Shown: one piece after another, positions 50,805 to 59,966 of the stretch | How the letters are laid out: every line of letters starts with the position of its first letter | How positions within the stretch are numbered: position 1 is the stretch's first letter | Assembly (NCBI RefSeq): GCF_025426255.1 | Contig: NZ_CP104861.1 | Location: 1,178,001 to 1,242,000 of the forward strand | DNA: 64,000 nt | From: Pseudomonas fragi | GTDB lineage: Bacteria > Pseudomonadota > Gammaproteobacteria > Pseudomonadales > Pseudomonadaceae | Reading direction: 5' to 3' | The notes under the pieces: model-generated | Seen by the model: only the letters and a program-made list of their open reading frames with translations | Databases searched by the model: none | What the model was told of the DNA's origin: nothing | Program-made: the position numbers and the translations under genes

Positions 50805-53567
50805 TCAAGGGATGAGATACGCATGCGTAACGCTTTTTCCAGCTAGGTCATCAGAGGGCAAGGGAATAGTGATGATCTGCTCCGCTCTGGTATCAGCCAG
50901 TGTGCCTTGCGCAGGAAATGAAATGATAAATCGAGCCTCTTCAAGTTGTTGGCTCGGGTCAGCACAAGTGAAATGCAGATAGCCCTCGCGTTCCTCAATT
51001 ATGAAGGACACAGCATCCAACGGTGTGACTGACAGTGCGTTGCCGAGCGGGATGTCGAGTTTGACGCTGGCGTCGAACAGAGTACCTATGGCTTTTGCGG
51101 GTGAGTAAAACAATGCCATATGGACAGTATTACTGTAGATCCGCTGGCACTCATTGCTGGGCACCTCGATATTGCCTAATTCGTAGGCGTACGTTCCGTG
51201 TGTACCTTTGGAGTGATTGATCCATACGGTAAATACTGGCTCTTTCAGGATGTTCAGACTTCCTGATGTATTGATCGAGCGCCAGCTACCTGATTGCTCA
51301 GCCAGTTGCAGTGTTACTTCCTGAGCATCTTCTTTTCTGAATCGATAGTAGAGCCCGTCATGCTCGATTTGCGCGATATCAGTGGAGGATATCTTAAAGG
51401 GAATGGATGGGTTAGAGCGGGATCCATCATGTAACGTTACAGTAACTTCCCCTTTCAGGCGGCATTGGTTGACCGTGGTGGTGACCGGATGAGTCGTCGT
51501 TATCGTGTTAATGGCAGAGCCCAGAAAAACAGCGCCCTCGCTCAGTGCAATGACACTTTTATGGGAGTTGGCGATCTGATTTTTTGCCAGTTTCATGCTG
51601 TTGATTCCGCAATGCCCATTGCTGGCGCCGCCGGCAAAAGGATGGCTCCCCCATGCCCTGTTTCCCCAGTTAATTAGTGGGAATTTGAAATCTGGAACTT
51701 GCTCCACCGTGGTGCCGGGGATTTTTTGCCAGTCCCAGACGGGTTGTATGTTGCGATACTCATCTCCGTGCTTGACAACGAAACAGGATCCCGTTCCCAG
51801 GTAATATCCCTTCAGGTTTTCCCCGTTTCCACTTTCAGAGCCTACGCTTCTGTCCGAGATCATTTTAGCGAACAGACAAAAATTCGGGGTTATGTGGGAC
51901 ATGTAATCGTTGACCCAAAATACCCTGTTGCCGATGAAGTACTGATTGTCTGCCTCGTTTCCATTGGCACGGCTGATGAGTTCCAGCAAAACTTCAGGGT
52001 GCTTTGCCCCTTGGTTGATAAGTTGCTGGGCCCAACCTGCCAGCGATGAGTTTGTCAGTGTGTTTCGGCTCAGGGCCCGGCCGCAGGCATGAAAGTCATA
52101 CACTTTGGCATACCCCATCCAGGCCATTCCCTGAACAAGGAACTCTTCGATCGACGTCACGGCTTCCCGGGTAAAGGAGAAGATCCCATTTGAGACTGAG
52201 ATACTTTGAAATATTCTGGAAAGCAATTCCTGTCCGTAAGAAGCGCCATACAGTTGCGAGTACTTACCAGACTCTGGATTGTGCTGACTGTAGGAGTAGT
52301 CGACACTGATTCCCTCTCCTTCTTCTTTGCCGTGACGATGGACCGGAAAACAAAGTGAGGAGAGCACCTGGTAGGCCGCATAAGTATTTCCAAGCTCTGC
52401 GTTGTCCGCAGATGTTTTCCATGCGGCCAAGCTCCATATCAGTTGGATAAAGCAATAGTCGGCAAGGTTGGCGCCGGTTTCGGGTGCCTCGGCGTTCGTC
52501 ACCTGCCTGATGTAGTCGAAGAACATGTTCAGCTTGTTGTTGCGAACGACGGTGGACAATAGGAGAGCTGCAATCGAAGCTCTTTTTCCCAGTCCGATAT
52601 TGAGATCCCACCAGTTGGCAGGGTCATAATTTTGCTGGCTGTAAAAATTCAAGGCATCGACGGCGCATTCAATATACCGCTCGGGGGCAGAAGCTTGATT
52701 TCGGGCAATATAGTTGGCAATGCTTTGCGCCCTTTGTAAGTGAGTGTAAAGAGGTGCAGGGTTAATTTTTTTCCCCGAGGGGTATTTGATATCCGAGAAA
52801 CGGCCGCTGTTAAACATGGAAATCCAGTGGTCAATTTCTGATTGGCCGGGTGGGGTGGATCGCAGTTTGTAAATCAGGTCGCCATGAACCGTATTTGCGC
52901 TGGTTTTAACTTGCTCTGCGAGGGCATGCTCAAGAGTGACAGTCAATGCACTGTGAGCAGGCAGCCAGAGCGTATTTTCATAACTGCTAAACAGGGGGGT
53001 TATGAGCCTTGTTTCCAGGTTTTTTTCTCCTGCGCGCAGGAAGACACTGTTGGTATTGATGAAATGACTGAGAAAGAATGGCCAGTTATATTGGGTGGAT
53101 TCACTCTTCGTTGGATGAAAGGTCAACGTCTCAAGTATGTGCCCGGTCGAACTGTCTTTCACTTTGATGATGATGGAGGAGTCTGGCAGCAAGTTGGCTG
53201 CTGATTCAATCGATCCGGCGGTTATCCAGTTATCCAAATGACAAGCCGTCGTAAATACGCGTATGTCACACAGATTCGAATGCCAGAGCTTATTGGGATA
53301 GCCGCTGTCATGAGTTTTGAATGTCTCGCCGATTTTTTTGCCTGCACGGATTGAGTCTGAGGCTTGGTTAATCGTGTCCGAGAAAAATTTTGGCCACCTA
53401 TAGTGACCCATTTGCGCATCCGAAGGCTGGTAGTGGACCAGGCTTAACACCTGACCGTTATGATTATTTATGGCGCAGGCATAGAGCGACTCACCTTTTA
53501 GTGTGTCCCGATCTGAAATGATGGATGCGCCATTCATCTCGATCCACATTTCCAGTTCATTATTCAT
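50805..53567 (-). CDS. Polysaccharide lyase family 8 (hyaluronate/chondroitin/xanthan lyase-like)
   Basis: The 920-residue protein has every core PL8 signature: NWWDLNIGLGKR (Asn318 of the catalytic centre), DYSYSQH (His429), LYG (Tyr440, or Tyr444 just after), GRALSR (Arg497, Arg501), and NGENLKGYYLGTG with Glu583. Those residues cleave uronic-acid polymers by beta-elimination. The alpha-toroid is about 230-560 and the beta-sandwich domains follow. Before them, residues 1-215 hold two related modules of about 95 residues (YRWPKFFSDTIN...RAGKK and YNWPFFLSHFIN...RAGEK). No signal peptide is visible, unlike secreted relatives. The gene is visibly A/T-richer than its neighbours and lies antisense between perM and hda. 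Substrate not predictable. Confidence 0.88.
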   Translation of the reverse strand: MNNELEMWIEMNGASIISDRDTLKGESLYACAINNHNGQVLSLVHYQPSDAQMGHYRWPKFFSDTINQASDSIRAGKKIGETFKTHDSGYPNKLWHSNLCDIRVFTTACHLDNWITAGSIESAANLLPDSSIIIKVKDSSTGHILETLTFHPTKSESTQYNWPFFLSHFINTNSVFLRAGEKNLETRLITPLFSSYENTLWLPAHSALTVTLEHALAEQVKTSANTVHGDLIYKLRSTPPGQSEIDHWISMFNSGRFSDIKYPSGKKINPAPLYTHLQRAQSIANYIARNQASAPERYIECAVDALNFYSQQNYDPANWWDLNIGLGKRASIAALLLSTVVRNNKLNMFFDYIRQVTNAEAPETGANLADYCFIQLIWSLAAWKTSADNAELGNTYAAYQVLSSLCFPVHRHGKEEGEGISVDYSYSQHNPESGKYSQLYGASYGQELLSRIFQSISVSNGIFSFTREAVTSIEEFLVQGMAWMGYAKVYDFHACGRALSRNTLTNSSLAGWAQQLINQGAKHPEVLLELISRANGNEADNQYFIGNRVFWVNDYMSHITPNFCLFAKMISDRSVGSESGNGENLKGYYLGTGSCFVVKHGDEYRNIQPVWDWQKIPGTTVEQVPDFKFPLINWGNRAWGSHPFAGGASNGHCGINSMKLAKNQIANSHKSVIALSEGAVFLGSAINTITTTHPVTTTVNQCRLKGEVTVTLHDGSRSNPSIPFKISSTDIAQIEHDGLYYRFRKEDAQEVTLQLAEQSGSWRSINTSGSLNILKEPVFTVWINHSKGTHGTYAYELGNIEVPSNECQRIYSNTVHMALFYSPAKAIGTLFDASVKLDIPLGNALSVTPLDAVSFIIEEREGYLHFTCADPSQQLEEARFIISFPAQGTLADTRAEQIITIPLPSDDLAGKSVTHAYLIP

Positions 53568-53926
53568 GGGGGCCTCGGCTGGTACGGAGTGCGTGATTGG
53601 TTTTTTCGGCAGTGTGTGGTTTTAACTTTATCTGTGATTTTTCTCGGTCGGTTACTGCCAGAATTGATAGGTCCTGCAGCGATGCGTAGGCGAAAGCGCT
53701 CGTTTCGGGCGTCAAGCCGGGCGAGGAGGAGGGGTGGGGAAGGTTTTCGAAGCTGGGGGGTATCAGTGCCAGCTCGCAATCAATAAACTCGTTGTGGCTC
53801 AAAGAGATAATGCAAACCTTTGATTTTGCTCGTGGTCTGTTACATTGTGTGCCCGGCGAGACGGGTATAAACTTTTCAAACCTTACACAGAGGCCACTAA
53901 CGGTTCGTTTGAACTGTTCAGTCAGC
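53568..53926. other. Intergenic region between PL8 gene and hda
   Basis: These 359 bases hold the divergent promoters of the PL8 gene and hda. A purine-rich tract (GGCGAGGAGGAGGGGTGGGG) lies at about 53718-53738. An open frame runs upstream of hda in its own frame but lacks a ribosome binding site and family match. No RNA gene or repeat was recognised. Confidence 0.4.
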
Positions 53927-54631
53927 ATGAAACCGATTCAGCTGCCCCTAGGTGTGCGTCTGCGTGATGACGCAACCTTCATAAATTACTATCCAGGCGC
54001 CAATGCCGCTGCACTCGGCTATGTCGAGCGTCTGTGCGAAGCCGACGCCGGCTGGACAGAAAGCCTGATCTATCTGTGGGGCAAGCATGGCGTCGGGCGT
54101 ACGCACTTGCTACAGGCCGCCTGCCTGCGCTTTGAACAGATGGGTGAGCCGGCGGTGTACCTGCCACTGGCCGAGTTGCTGGATCGCGGCATTGAGATCC
54201 TCGATAACCTTGAGCAATACGAACTGGTCTGTCTGGATGATCTTCAGGCAGTGGCCGGTCGTGCTGACTGGGAAGAAGCGCTGTTTCACCTGTTCAACCG
54301 TTTGCGTGACAGCGGGCGGCGCCTGCTGATTGCTGCCTCCACCTCGCCCCGTGAATTGCCAATCAAGCTGGCGGACCTCAAGTCCCGCCTGACCCTTGCA
54401 CTGGTCTTTCAGATGCGCCCCTTGTCCGATGAAGACAAGCTGCGTGCCTTGCAGTTGCGCGCATCGCGTCGTGGCTTGCACCTGACCGACGAGGTTGGGC
54501 ACTTTATTCTCACGCGCGGCACCCGCAGCATGAGTGCGCTGTTCGATTTGCTCGAACGTCTCGATCAGGCGTCTTTGCAAGCGCAGCGCAAGCTGACCAT
54601 ACCGTTCTTGAAAGAAACCCTGGGCTGGTAG
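53927..54631 (+). CDS. hda: DnaA regulatory inactivator Hda
   Basis: The start MKPIQLPLGVRLRDDATFIN at 53927 is family-typical. The 234-residue AAA+ protein has a modified Walker A (WGKHGVGRTHLLQA, Lys replaced by Arg as in other Hda), Walker B LVCLDDLQAVAG and the arginine finger region LKSRLTLALVFQM. With the DNA-loaded beta clamp it promotes ATP hydrolysis by DnaA after initiation. A clamp-binding motif is plausible in QLPLGV near the N terminus. Confidence 0.94.
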   Translation: MKPIQLPLGVRLRDDATFINYYPGANAAALGYVERLCEADAGWTESLIYLWGKHGVGRTHLLQAACLRFEQMGEPAVYLPLAELLDRGIEILDNLEQYELVCLDDLQAVAGRADWEEALFHLFNRLRDSGRRLLIAASTSPRELPIKLADLKSRLTLALVFQMRPLSDEDKLRALQLRASRRGLHLTDEVGHFILTRGTRSMSALFDLLERLDQASLQAQRKLTIPFLKETLGW

Positions 54632-54855
54632 CTCGCGCCTTTAAAACCGTAGCCTGCAGACCTTTCCGGCAATTTTTAGGCGGCACAAAGCCTGCGTCGC
54701 AGAATGGTTGCGCGCGCAAAGTCGATTGTCAGAGGTGTAAAGCCTTAGATGCATCGAGAAAACCCTTGAGTCACATTTAGATCGATTGAATTTGCAAATG
54801 AGGATCATAGAAGGCATAGTCGCGGCTACTTTTCCTACAAGCCACGGTCGTGCCC

Positions 54856-55482
54856 ATGCTAAAGCGCTTCGCACCCCTCGTGCCCCTCGCACTCGTTACC
54901 CTGTTGTTTGGCTGTGCTGCTCACACTCCTGTGTCGCAACAAGTCGTCGAACGTCAGGCTCATAAGTCATCCTCGGTATCGCAATCTTCCGCTATTTATC
55001 AGGAAGAGCTGGCAACCGAAAAAGAACTGGCTGACTTCTCCGCCAACAGCAAGCCTTACGAACTGCCAGCTTTGGCTGACAGCATCCTTGAGCGTGGCAT
55101 GGCCTTGATCGGTACGCGTTACCGTTTTGGCGGCACCTCTGAGGCAGGCTTCGATTGCAGCGGCTTCATCGGTTATCTGTTCAAAGAAGAGGCGGGCATG
55201 CAATTGCCGCGCTCAACGCGTGAAATGATCAACGTAAATGCACCGTTGGTCGCACGAAACAATCTGAAACCAGGTGATTTGCTGTTCTTCAGCACCAATG
55301 GTCGTGGTCGTGTAAGCCATGCCGGGATTTACCTGGGCGATGACCAGTTTATCCACTCCAGCAGCCGCCGCAGCGGTGGTGTACGGATTGATAACCTGGG
55401 TGACAGCTACTGGAGCAAGACCTTTATTGAGGCCAAGCGCGCACTCGCGATGGCACCTTCGAGCGTAGTAGCTCGCAAGTAA
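54856..55482 (+). CDS. NlpC/P60 family lipoprotein endopeptidase
   Basis: The ATG at 54856 is preferred over GTG two codons before. The signal peptide ends in lipobox LLFGCA, predicting an outer-membrane lipoprotein. The 208-residue protein has a C-terminal NlpC/P60 domain with catalytic Cys in AGFDCSGFIGYLF and His in SHAGIYLGDDQFIHSS. Such enzymes cut peptidoglycan stem-peptide cross-links (Spr/MepS type). A paralogue follows in tandem. Confidence 0.93.
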   Translation: MLKRFAPLVPLALVTLLFGCAAHTPVSQQVVERQAHKSSSVSQSSAIYQEELATEKELADFSANSKPYELPALADSILERGMALIGTRYRFGGTSEAGFDCSGFIGYLFKEEAGMQLPRSTREMINVNAPLVARNNLKPGDLLFFSTNGRGRVSHAGIYLGDDQFIHSSSRRSGGVRIDNLGDSYWSKTFIEAKRALAMAPSSVVARK

Positions 55483-55627
55483 AGTTAATGTCTTACTTGA
55501 AGTTCTGTTGCTAAGCGCTAGAATTCAGTCGCATTGTTAAATTCCTGAAGCCGCGAAGGTGCCCCCTGTCGCGGCTTCGGGTTTCGCGGCCAGAGTTGCC
55601 GTATCCAGAATCAGGAACATTCTGTTT

Positions 55628-56167
55628 ATGTCGATCATGGCCCGCGTTGCACTTTTGACTCTAGCAGCACTGCTCAGTGCCTGCGCGAACCGCACGGCAC
55701 CGCCTCCCGTTGCGCAAAAGCCGCTTGTATTTATCAGCCACCCTGAAGAAACCTCACCGATTGCCGCAGACGTGCTGTTTCGCGCTTTGGGGCTGGTTGG
55801 CACGCCTTATCGCTGGGGCGGCAATACCCCGGATTCGGGTTTTGATTGCAGCGGCCTGATCAAGTACGTGTACAACGACGCAGCGGGTATTTCGCTGCCG
55901 CGCACCACCCGCGAGATGATCGTGATGCAGGCGCAGAATATTGGTCAGGACAAGCTGCAAACCGGCGACCTGCTGTTCTTTGCCACCAATGGTGGCTCCC
56001 AGGTCAGCCACGCCGGGATCTACGTCGGCGAAGGCCGCTTTGTACACGCGCCGGCCACGGGCGGTACGGTCAAGCTGGACAGCCTCAACAAAGCCTACTG
56101 GCAAAAAGCCTATCTGAACGCCAAGCGGGTCTTGCCGAACGAGCAGCATCTGGCGCGTTTGCCGTAA
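55628..56167 (+). CDS. NlpC/P60 family lipoprotein endopeptidase, paralogue
   Basis: AGGAA precedes the ATG at 55628; a second ATG at 55637 is possible. The signal peptide ends in lipobox LLSACA. The 179-residue protein is an NlpC/P60 enzyme with Cys in SGFDCSGLIKYVY and His in SHAGIYVGEGRFVHAP. It is clearly related to the gene ending 146 bases upstream, a tandem duplication that is old, since the sequences differ widely outside the motifs. Confidence 0.92.
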   Translation: MSIMARVALLTLAALLSACANRTAPPPVAQKPLVFISHPEETSPIAADVLFRALGLVGTPYRWGGNTPDSGFDCSGLIKYVYNDAAGISLPRTTREMIVMQAQNIGQDKLQTGDLLFFATNGGSQVSHAGIYVGEGRFVHAPATGGTVKLDSLNKAYWQKAYLNAKRVLPNEQHLARLP

Positions 56168-56179
56168 CCGCAAACCTGC

Positions 56180-56267
56180 TGTAGCCGCTGATAAGGTCCG
56201 AAGGGCCTTCAGGATATGGGGCTGCTAGGCAGCCCATCACAGCCTCGTTCCTCGTCAGCGGCTACAG
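56180..56267. repeat. REPIN of the TAGCCGCTG class, copy 5 (chimeric)
   Basis: The outer arms TGTAGCCGCTGA and TCAGCGGCTACAG pair, while the inner part contains AGCCTCGTTCCT, the arm of the long class. This copy therefore mixes features of the two element types. It lies between two convergent genes. Confidence 0.7.
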
Positions 56268-56275
56268 CCAGGCTT

Positions 56276-57583
56276 TTACTTGCCTGACACCCGCCAGATC
56301 TTGTTGCCGACATCATCGGCCACCAACAAATCCCCTTGCTTGTCGATGACCACGCCCACCGGCCGGCCCATGGCCTTTTCGTCTGCGTTGAGAAAACCGG
56401 TCAACACATCGATCGGCATGCCTGTGGGCTTGCCGTCCGCGAAGGGCACAAAAATCACCTTGTAGCCACTGTGCGGCTTGCGGTTCCAGGAGCCGTGCTG
56501 GCCTATAAAAGCGCCTTCAGTAAAGTCGGGGAGTTTGCTTCCTGCGGCAAAGCTCAGGCCCAGAGACGCGGTGTGCGGGCCCACTGCGTAGTCCGGGGCA
56601 ATGGCCTTGGCCACCAGTTCCGGGTTTTGCGGGTTGACCCGTACATCCGCATGCTGGCCGTAATAGCTGTAGGGCCAGCCATAGAAGCCGCCGTCCTTGA
56701 CTGAGGTGATGTAGTCGGGCACCAGGTCGCTGCCGATTTCGTCGCGTTCGTTGACGGCAGTCCAGAGTTTTCCGGTTTTGGGCTCCCAGTCCATCCCGTT
56801 GGGGTTGCGCAGGCCTGAAGCGAAAATCCGGTGATTGCCGGTGGCGCGATCAACTTCCCAGATTGCGGCGCGACCTTGCTCCTTATCCATGCCGTTCTCG
56901 CCGACGTTGCTGTTGGAGCCGACACTGACATACAGCTTGGAGCCGTCGGGGCTGGCGATGACGTTTTTGGTCCAGTGGTGATTCAACGGCCCGCCCGGCA
57001 GGTCGACGACTTTGGTGGGTGGGGCGCTGATGCTGTTTTCGCCTGCCTGATAAGGGAAGCGCAACAGCTTGTCGGCGTCGGCGACATACAGATCATTGCC
57101 CACCAGCGTCATGCCAAAGGGCGAGTTCAGATTCTCGATAAAAACCGTACGGGTTTCGGCTACGCCATCGTGGTCAGCATCGCGCAACAAGGTAATCCGA
57201 TTCGCGCTTGGCACTCCGGCCCCGGCGCGGGCCATCACCTTGTCCGCGATCCAGCCCTTGATGCCCTTGCTGTCATCCGGTTTGGGCGGTGAATTGGTTT
57301 CTGCCACCAGTACGTCGCCGTTGGGTAATACGTAGAGCCAGCGCGGGTGGTCAAGGTTTTCGGCAAAGGCTGTTACTTGCAGGCCTTGGGCGGCAATTGG
57401 CGTGGCACCGTCAGGCCAGCCGATCGCCGGGGCGATATTGACGGTCGGGATGAGTGTCTTGTTCGGTTCGGGCAGTTTCGGCGTAGGTCCCGTGCCATCA
57501 CTCACTTGCAGGGTCGAATTCTCGCCGCAGGCAGCCAACCCCGTCGCAAGTACGATGACAATAGCGTGCTGGCGCTTGAACAT
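56276..57583 (-). CDS. PQQ-dependent sugar (sorbosone) dehydrogenase-like lipoprotein
   Basis: The start at 57583 ([20 protein letters not shown]) has a GGAGA site and a signal peptide with lipobox LAAC; an ATG four codons earlier is less likely. The 435-residue protein is a six-bladed beta-propeller of the soluble glucose/sorbosone dehydrogenase type ([72 protein letters not shown]). Substrate unknown; PQQ or no cofactor both remain possible. It is divergent from the cob operon. Confidence 0.9.
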   Translation of the reverse strand: MFKRQHAIVIVLATGLAACGENSTLQVSDGTGPTPKLPEPNKTLIPTVNIAPAIGWPDGATPIAAQGLQVTAFAENLDHPRWLYVLPNGDVLVAETNSPPKPDDSKGIKGWIADKVMARAGAGVPSANRITLLRDADHDGVAETRTVFIENLNSPFGMTLVGNDLYVADADKLLRFPYQAGENSISAPPTKVVDLPGGPLNHHWTKNVIASPDGSKLYVSVGSNSNVGENGMDKEQGRAAIWEVDRATGNHRIFASGLRNPNGMDWEPKTGKLWTAVNERDEIGSDLVPDYITSVKDGGFYGWPYSYYGQHADVRVNPQNPELVAKAIAPDYAVGPHTASLGLSFAAGSKLPDFTEGAFIGQHGSWNRKPHSGYKVIFVPFADGKPTGMPIDVLTGFLNADEKAMGRPVGVVIDKQGDLLVADDVGNKIWRVSGK

Positions 57584-57727
57584 GTGTATCTCCATGAGGT
57601 TTTGGTCTTGTAAGTCATAGAGAAGCGTAGCCGCTTAAAGGTTCAGGTCAGAGCCTTGTATAAAGCGTTTTGGTGCCACCTTTAATTGACGCTCCACCCC
57701 CAACCCTCTAACCTTCGCGGCTTGTTT

Positions 57728-57955
57728 CAGGTGCTCTATGGTCCCGGATCGATAGAGTGAAACAGGGAAGCCGGTGAGGGCGTGTTTGACCCACACAACC
57801 GCCATGATCCCGGCGCTGCCCCCGCAACGGTAAATGAGTCAAAACCACGCTGAGTGCCACTGTGTTTACGCACGGGAAGGCGCGTGGTCAGGGGTTGTCC
57901 TTCGGGATGGAACCGCTTGTGAGCCCGGAGACCGGCCTGATCCATCCAGCATCCT
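57728..57955 (+). promoter_or_regulatory. Cobalamin (adenosylcobalamin-class) riboswitch
   Basis: The leader contains the class signatures in order: GTGAAACAGGGAAGCCGGTG at about 57757, GCTGCCCCCGCAAC at 57815-57828 and the B12 box AGCCCGGAGACCGGCC at 57922-57937. It precedes cobO by about 75 bases, so B12 should repress the operon. The expression platform was not resolved. Confidence 0.93.
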
Positions 57956-58030
57956 CGCGGCGGGCGATGGTGCGTTGTTTATTGTCCCCCGCCTCCCGTT
58001 TGCATCATTGAGCCCCAACGGAGAGCTGCC

Positions 58031-58642
58031 ATGAACGAATCCCCCGAACGCGACGAACGTCATCAGGCGCGCATGCTGCGCAAAAAAGCCGTTATGGACG
58101 AGCGCATTGCCAGCTCGCCCAATGAGTGCGGGCTGCTGCTGGTATTGACCGGCAACGGCAAAGGTAAAAGCAGTTCCGCTTTTGGCATGTTGGCCCGGGC
58201 CATGGGCCACGGCATGCAGTGCGGTGTGGTGCAGTTCATCAAGGGTCGCAACAGCACCGGCGAAGAGATCTTCTTCCGCCGCTTCCCCGAGCAGGTGCGT
58301 TATCACGTCATGGGCGAAGGCTTTACCTGGGAAACCCAGGATCGTCAGCGTGATATCGCCGCCGCTGAAGCCGCGTGGGAAGTGTCCCGCGAGATGCTGC
58401 GTGACCCGTCCATCGGGCTGGTGGTGCTGGATGAGCTGAATATCGCGCTCAAGCACGGCTACCTCGACCTTGAGCAGGTACTCGCCGACCTGCAAGCCCG
58501 TCCGCCGATGCAGCATGTGCTGGTCACCGGGCGCGGCGCCAAACCTGAACTGATTGATCTGGCCGATACCGTGACCGAAATGGGTGTGGTGAAACACGCC
58601 TTCCAGGCCGGGATCAAAGCCCAGAAAGGCATCGAATTGTGA
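58031..58642 (+). CDS. cobO: Cob(I)yrinic acid a,c-diamide adenosyltransferase CobO
   Basis: CGGAGAG precedes the ATG. The 203-residue cytoplasmic enzyme moves the adenosyl group of ATP to cobalt; its P-loop is GNGKGKSSSAFG and the following VVLDELNIALKHGYLDLEQV is the CobA/CobO motif. It is the first gene after the riboswitch. Confidence 0.95.
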   Translation: MNESPERDERHQARMLRKKAVMDERIASSPNECGLLLVLTGNGKGKSSSAFGMLARAMGHGMQCGVVQFIKGRNSTGEEIFFRRFPEQVRYHVMGEGFTWETQDRQRDIAAAEAAWEVSREMLRDPSIGLVVLDELNIALKHGYLDLEQVLADLQARPPMQHVLVTGRGAKPELIDLADTVTEMGVVKHAFQAGIKAQKGIEL

Positions 58643-58652
58643 GTGTTGAAGT

Positions 58653-59966
58653 ATGAGAGCGTCACGTCATTGCCCGGCGGTGTTGATCGCCGCACCGGCT
58701 TCCGGTCAGGGCAAGACCACCGTTACAGCCGCCCTGGCCCGGTTGCATCACAATCAGGGGCGCAAGGTGCGGGTGTTCAAATGTGGCCCGGACTTTCTCG
58801 ACCCGATGATTCTTGAGCGCGCCAGCGGTGCGCCGGTGTATCAGGTGGATTTGTGGATGGTGGGCGCCGATGAAAGTCGCCGTCTGCTGTGGGAGGCTGC
58901 TGCAGATGCGGACCTGATCCTTATCGAAGGTGTTATGGGTCTGTTCGACGGCACACCGTCCAGCGCCGATCTGGCACGGCATTTTGGTGTGCCAGTCTTG
59001 GCGGTGATCGATGGTACCGCGATGGCCCAGACCTTTGGTGCACTGGCCTTGGGCCTGGCGCGCTATCAGCCGGATCTGCCGTTTGCCGGTGTGCTGGCCA
59101 ATCGGGTCGGCACGGTGCGCCACGCGCAGTTGCTCGAAGGCAGTCTGACCGAAGGCTTGCGTTGGTACGGCGCGTTGTCCCGCGAGACCGGGATCGAGCT
59201 GCCGAGCCGTCACCTGGGGTTGGTCCAGGCCAGTGAACTGAACGATCTGGATGTACGCCTCGACGCGGCGGCGAATGCCTTGGCCAGTACCTGTGAGGTA
59301 GCGCTGCCGCCCGCGGTCGAGTTTGCGGCGCCTGAACCGGTTGTGGTCGAGCCGTTGCTGGCCGGGGTGCGGATTGCCGTGGCCCGTGACGAAGCGTTTG
59401 CCTTCACCTATGGTGCGAGCCTGGATCTGTTGCGGGCGATGGGCGCTGAGCTGGTGTTTTTCTCGCCAATTCGCGATGTCCGCTTGCCCGAGGCTGACAG
59501 CCTGTATTTGCCGGGCGGTTATCCCGAGTTGCATCACCTTGAGCTGTCGCGCAATACGCCGATGCTGGAGGCGATTCGTGCCCATCACGCTGCGGGCAAG
59601 CCGCTGCTCGCCGAATGCGGCGGCATGCTTTACCTGCTCGATGCCTTGACCGATGTTGAGGGGCAGCGTGCTGAACTGGTGGGTTTGCTGGCTGGGGAGG
59701 CGACGATGCAAAAGCGTCTGGCTGCGCTGGCGTTGCAAGCCGTGGACATGCCCGAAGGGTTGCTGCGCGGCCATACCTATCATCACTCACTGACCAGTAC
59801 CGAGCTTGAGCCCATTGCCCGCGGCCTGAGCCCTAACGGCGGGCGTGGCGCTGAAGCGGTATATCGCGAAGGGCGGATGACCGCCTCTTATGTGCACTTT
59901 TACTTCCCGTCCAATCCTCAGGCCATTGCCGCGTTGTTTGCGCCATGCGCCGTGAAGGCGCCATGA
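58653..59966 (+). CDS. cobB: Cobyrinate a,c-diamide synthase CobB
   Basis: The 437-residue enzyme amidates carboxyls a and c of (hydrogeno)byrinic or cobyrinic acid. N-terminal DTBS-like ATPase domain (APASGQGKTTVTAALARL, KCGPDFLDPMI) and a C-terminal class I glutaminase with nucleophile Cys in LLAECGGMLYLLD and a late HSLTS histidine region. It overlaps bluB by four bases. Confidence 0.95.
   Translation: MRASRHCPAVLIAAPASGQGKTTVTAALARLHHNQGRKVRVFKCGPDFLDPMILERASGAPVYQVDLWMVGADESRRLLWEAAADADLILIEGVMGLFDGTPSSADLARHFGVPVLAVIDGTAMAQTFGALALGLARYQPDLPFAGVLANRVGTVRHAQLLEGSLTEGLRWYGALSRETGIELPSRHLGLVQASELNDLDVRLDAAANALASTCEVALPPAVEFAAPEPVVVEPLLAGVRIAVARDEAFAFTYGASLDLLRAMGAELVFFSPIRDVRLPEADSLYLPGGYPELHHLELSRNTPMLEAIRAHHAAGKPLLAECGGMLYLLDALTDVEGQRAELVGLLAGEATMQKRLAALALQAVDMPEGLLRGHTYHHSLTSTELEPIARGLSPNGGRGAEAVYREGRMTASYVHFYFPSNPQAIAALFAPCAVKAP

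Noticed and set aside
53792..53926. In-frame N-terminal extension of Hda
   Set aside because: Hda proteins start at MKPIQLPLG; the extension lacks a start site and similarity.
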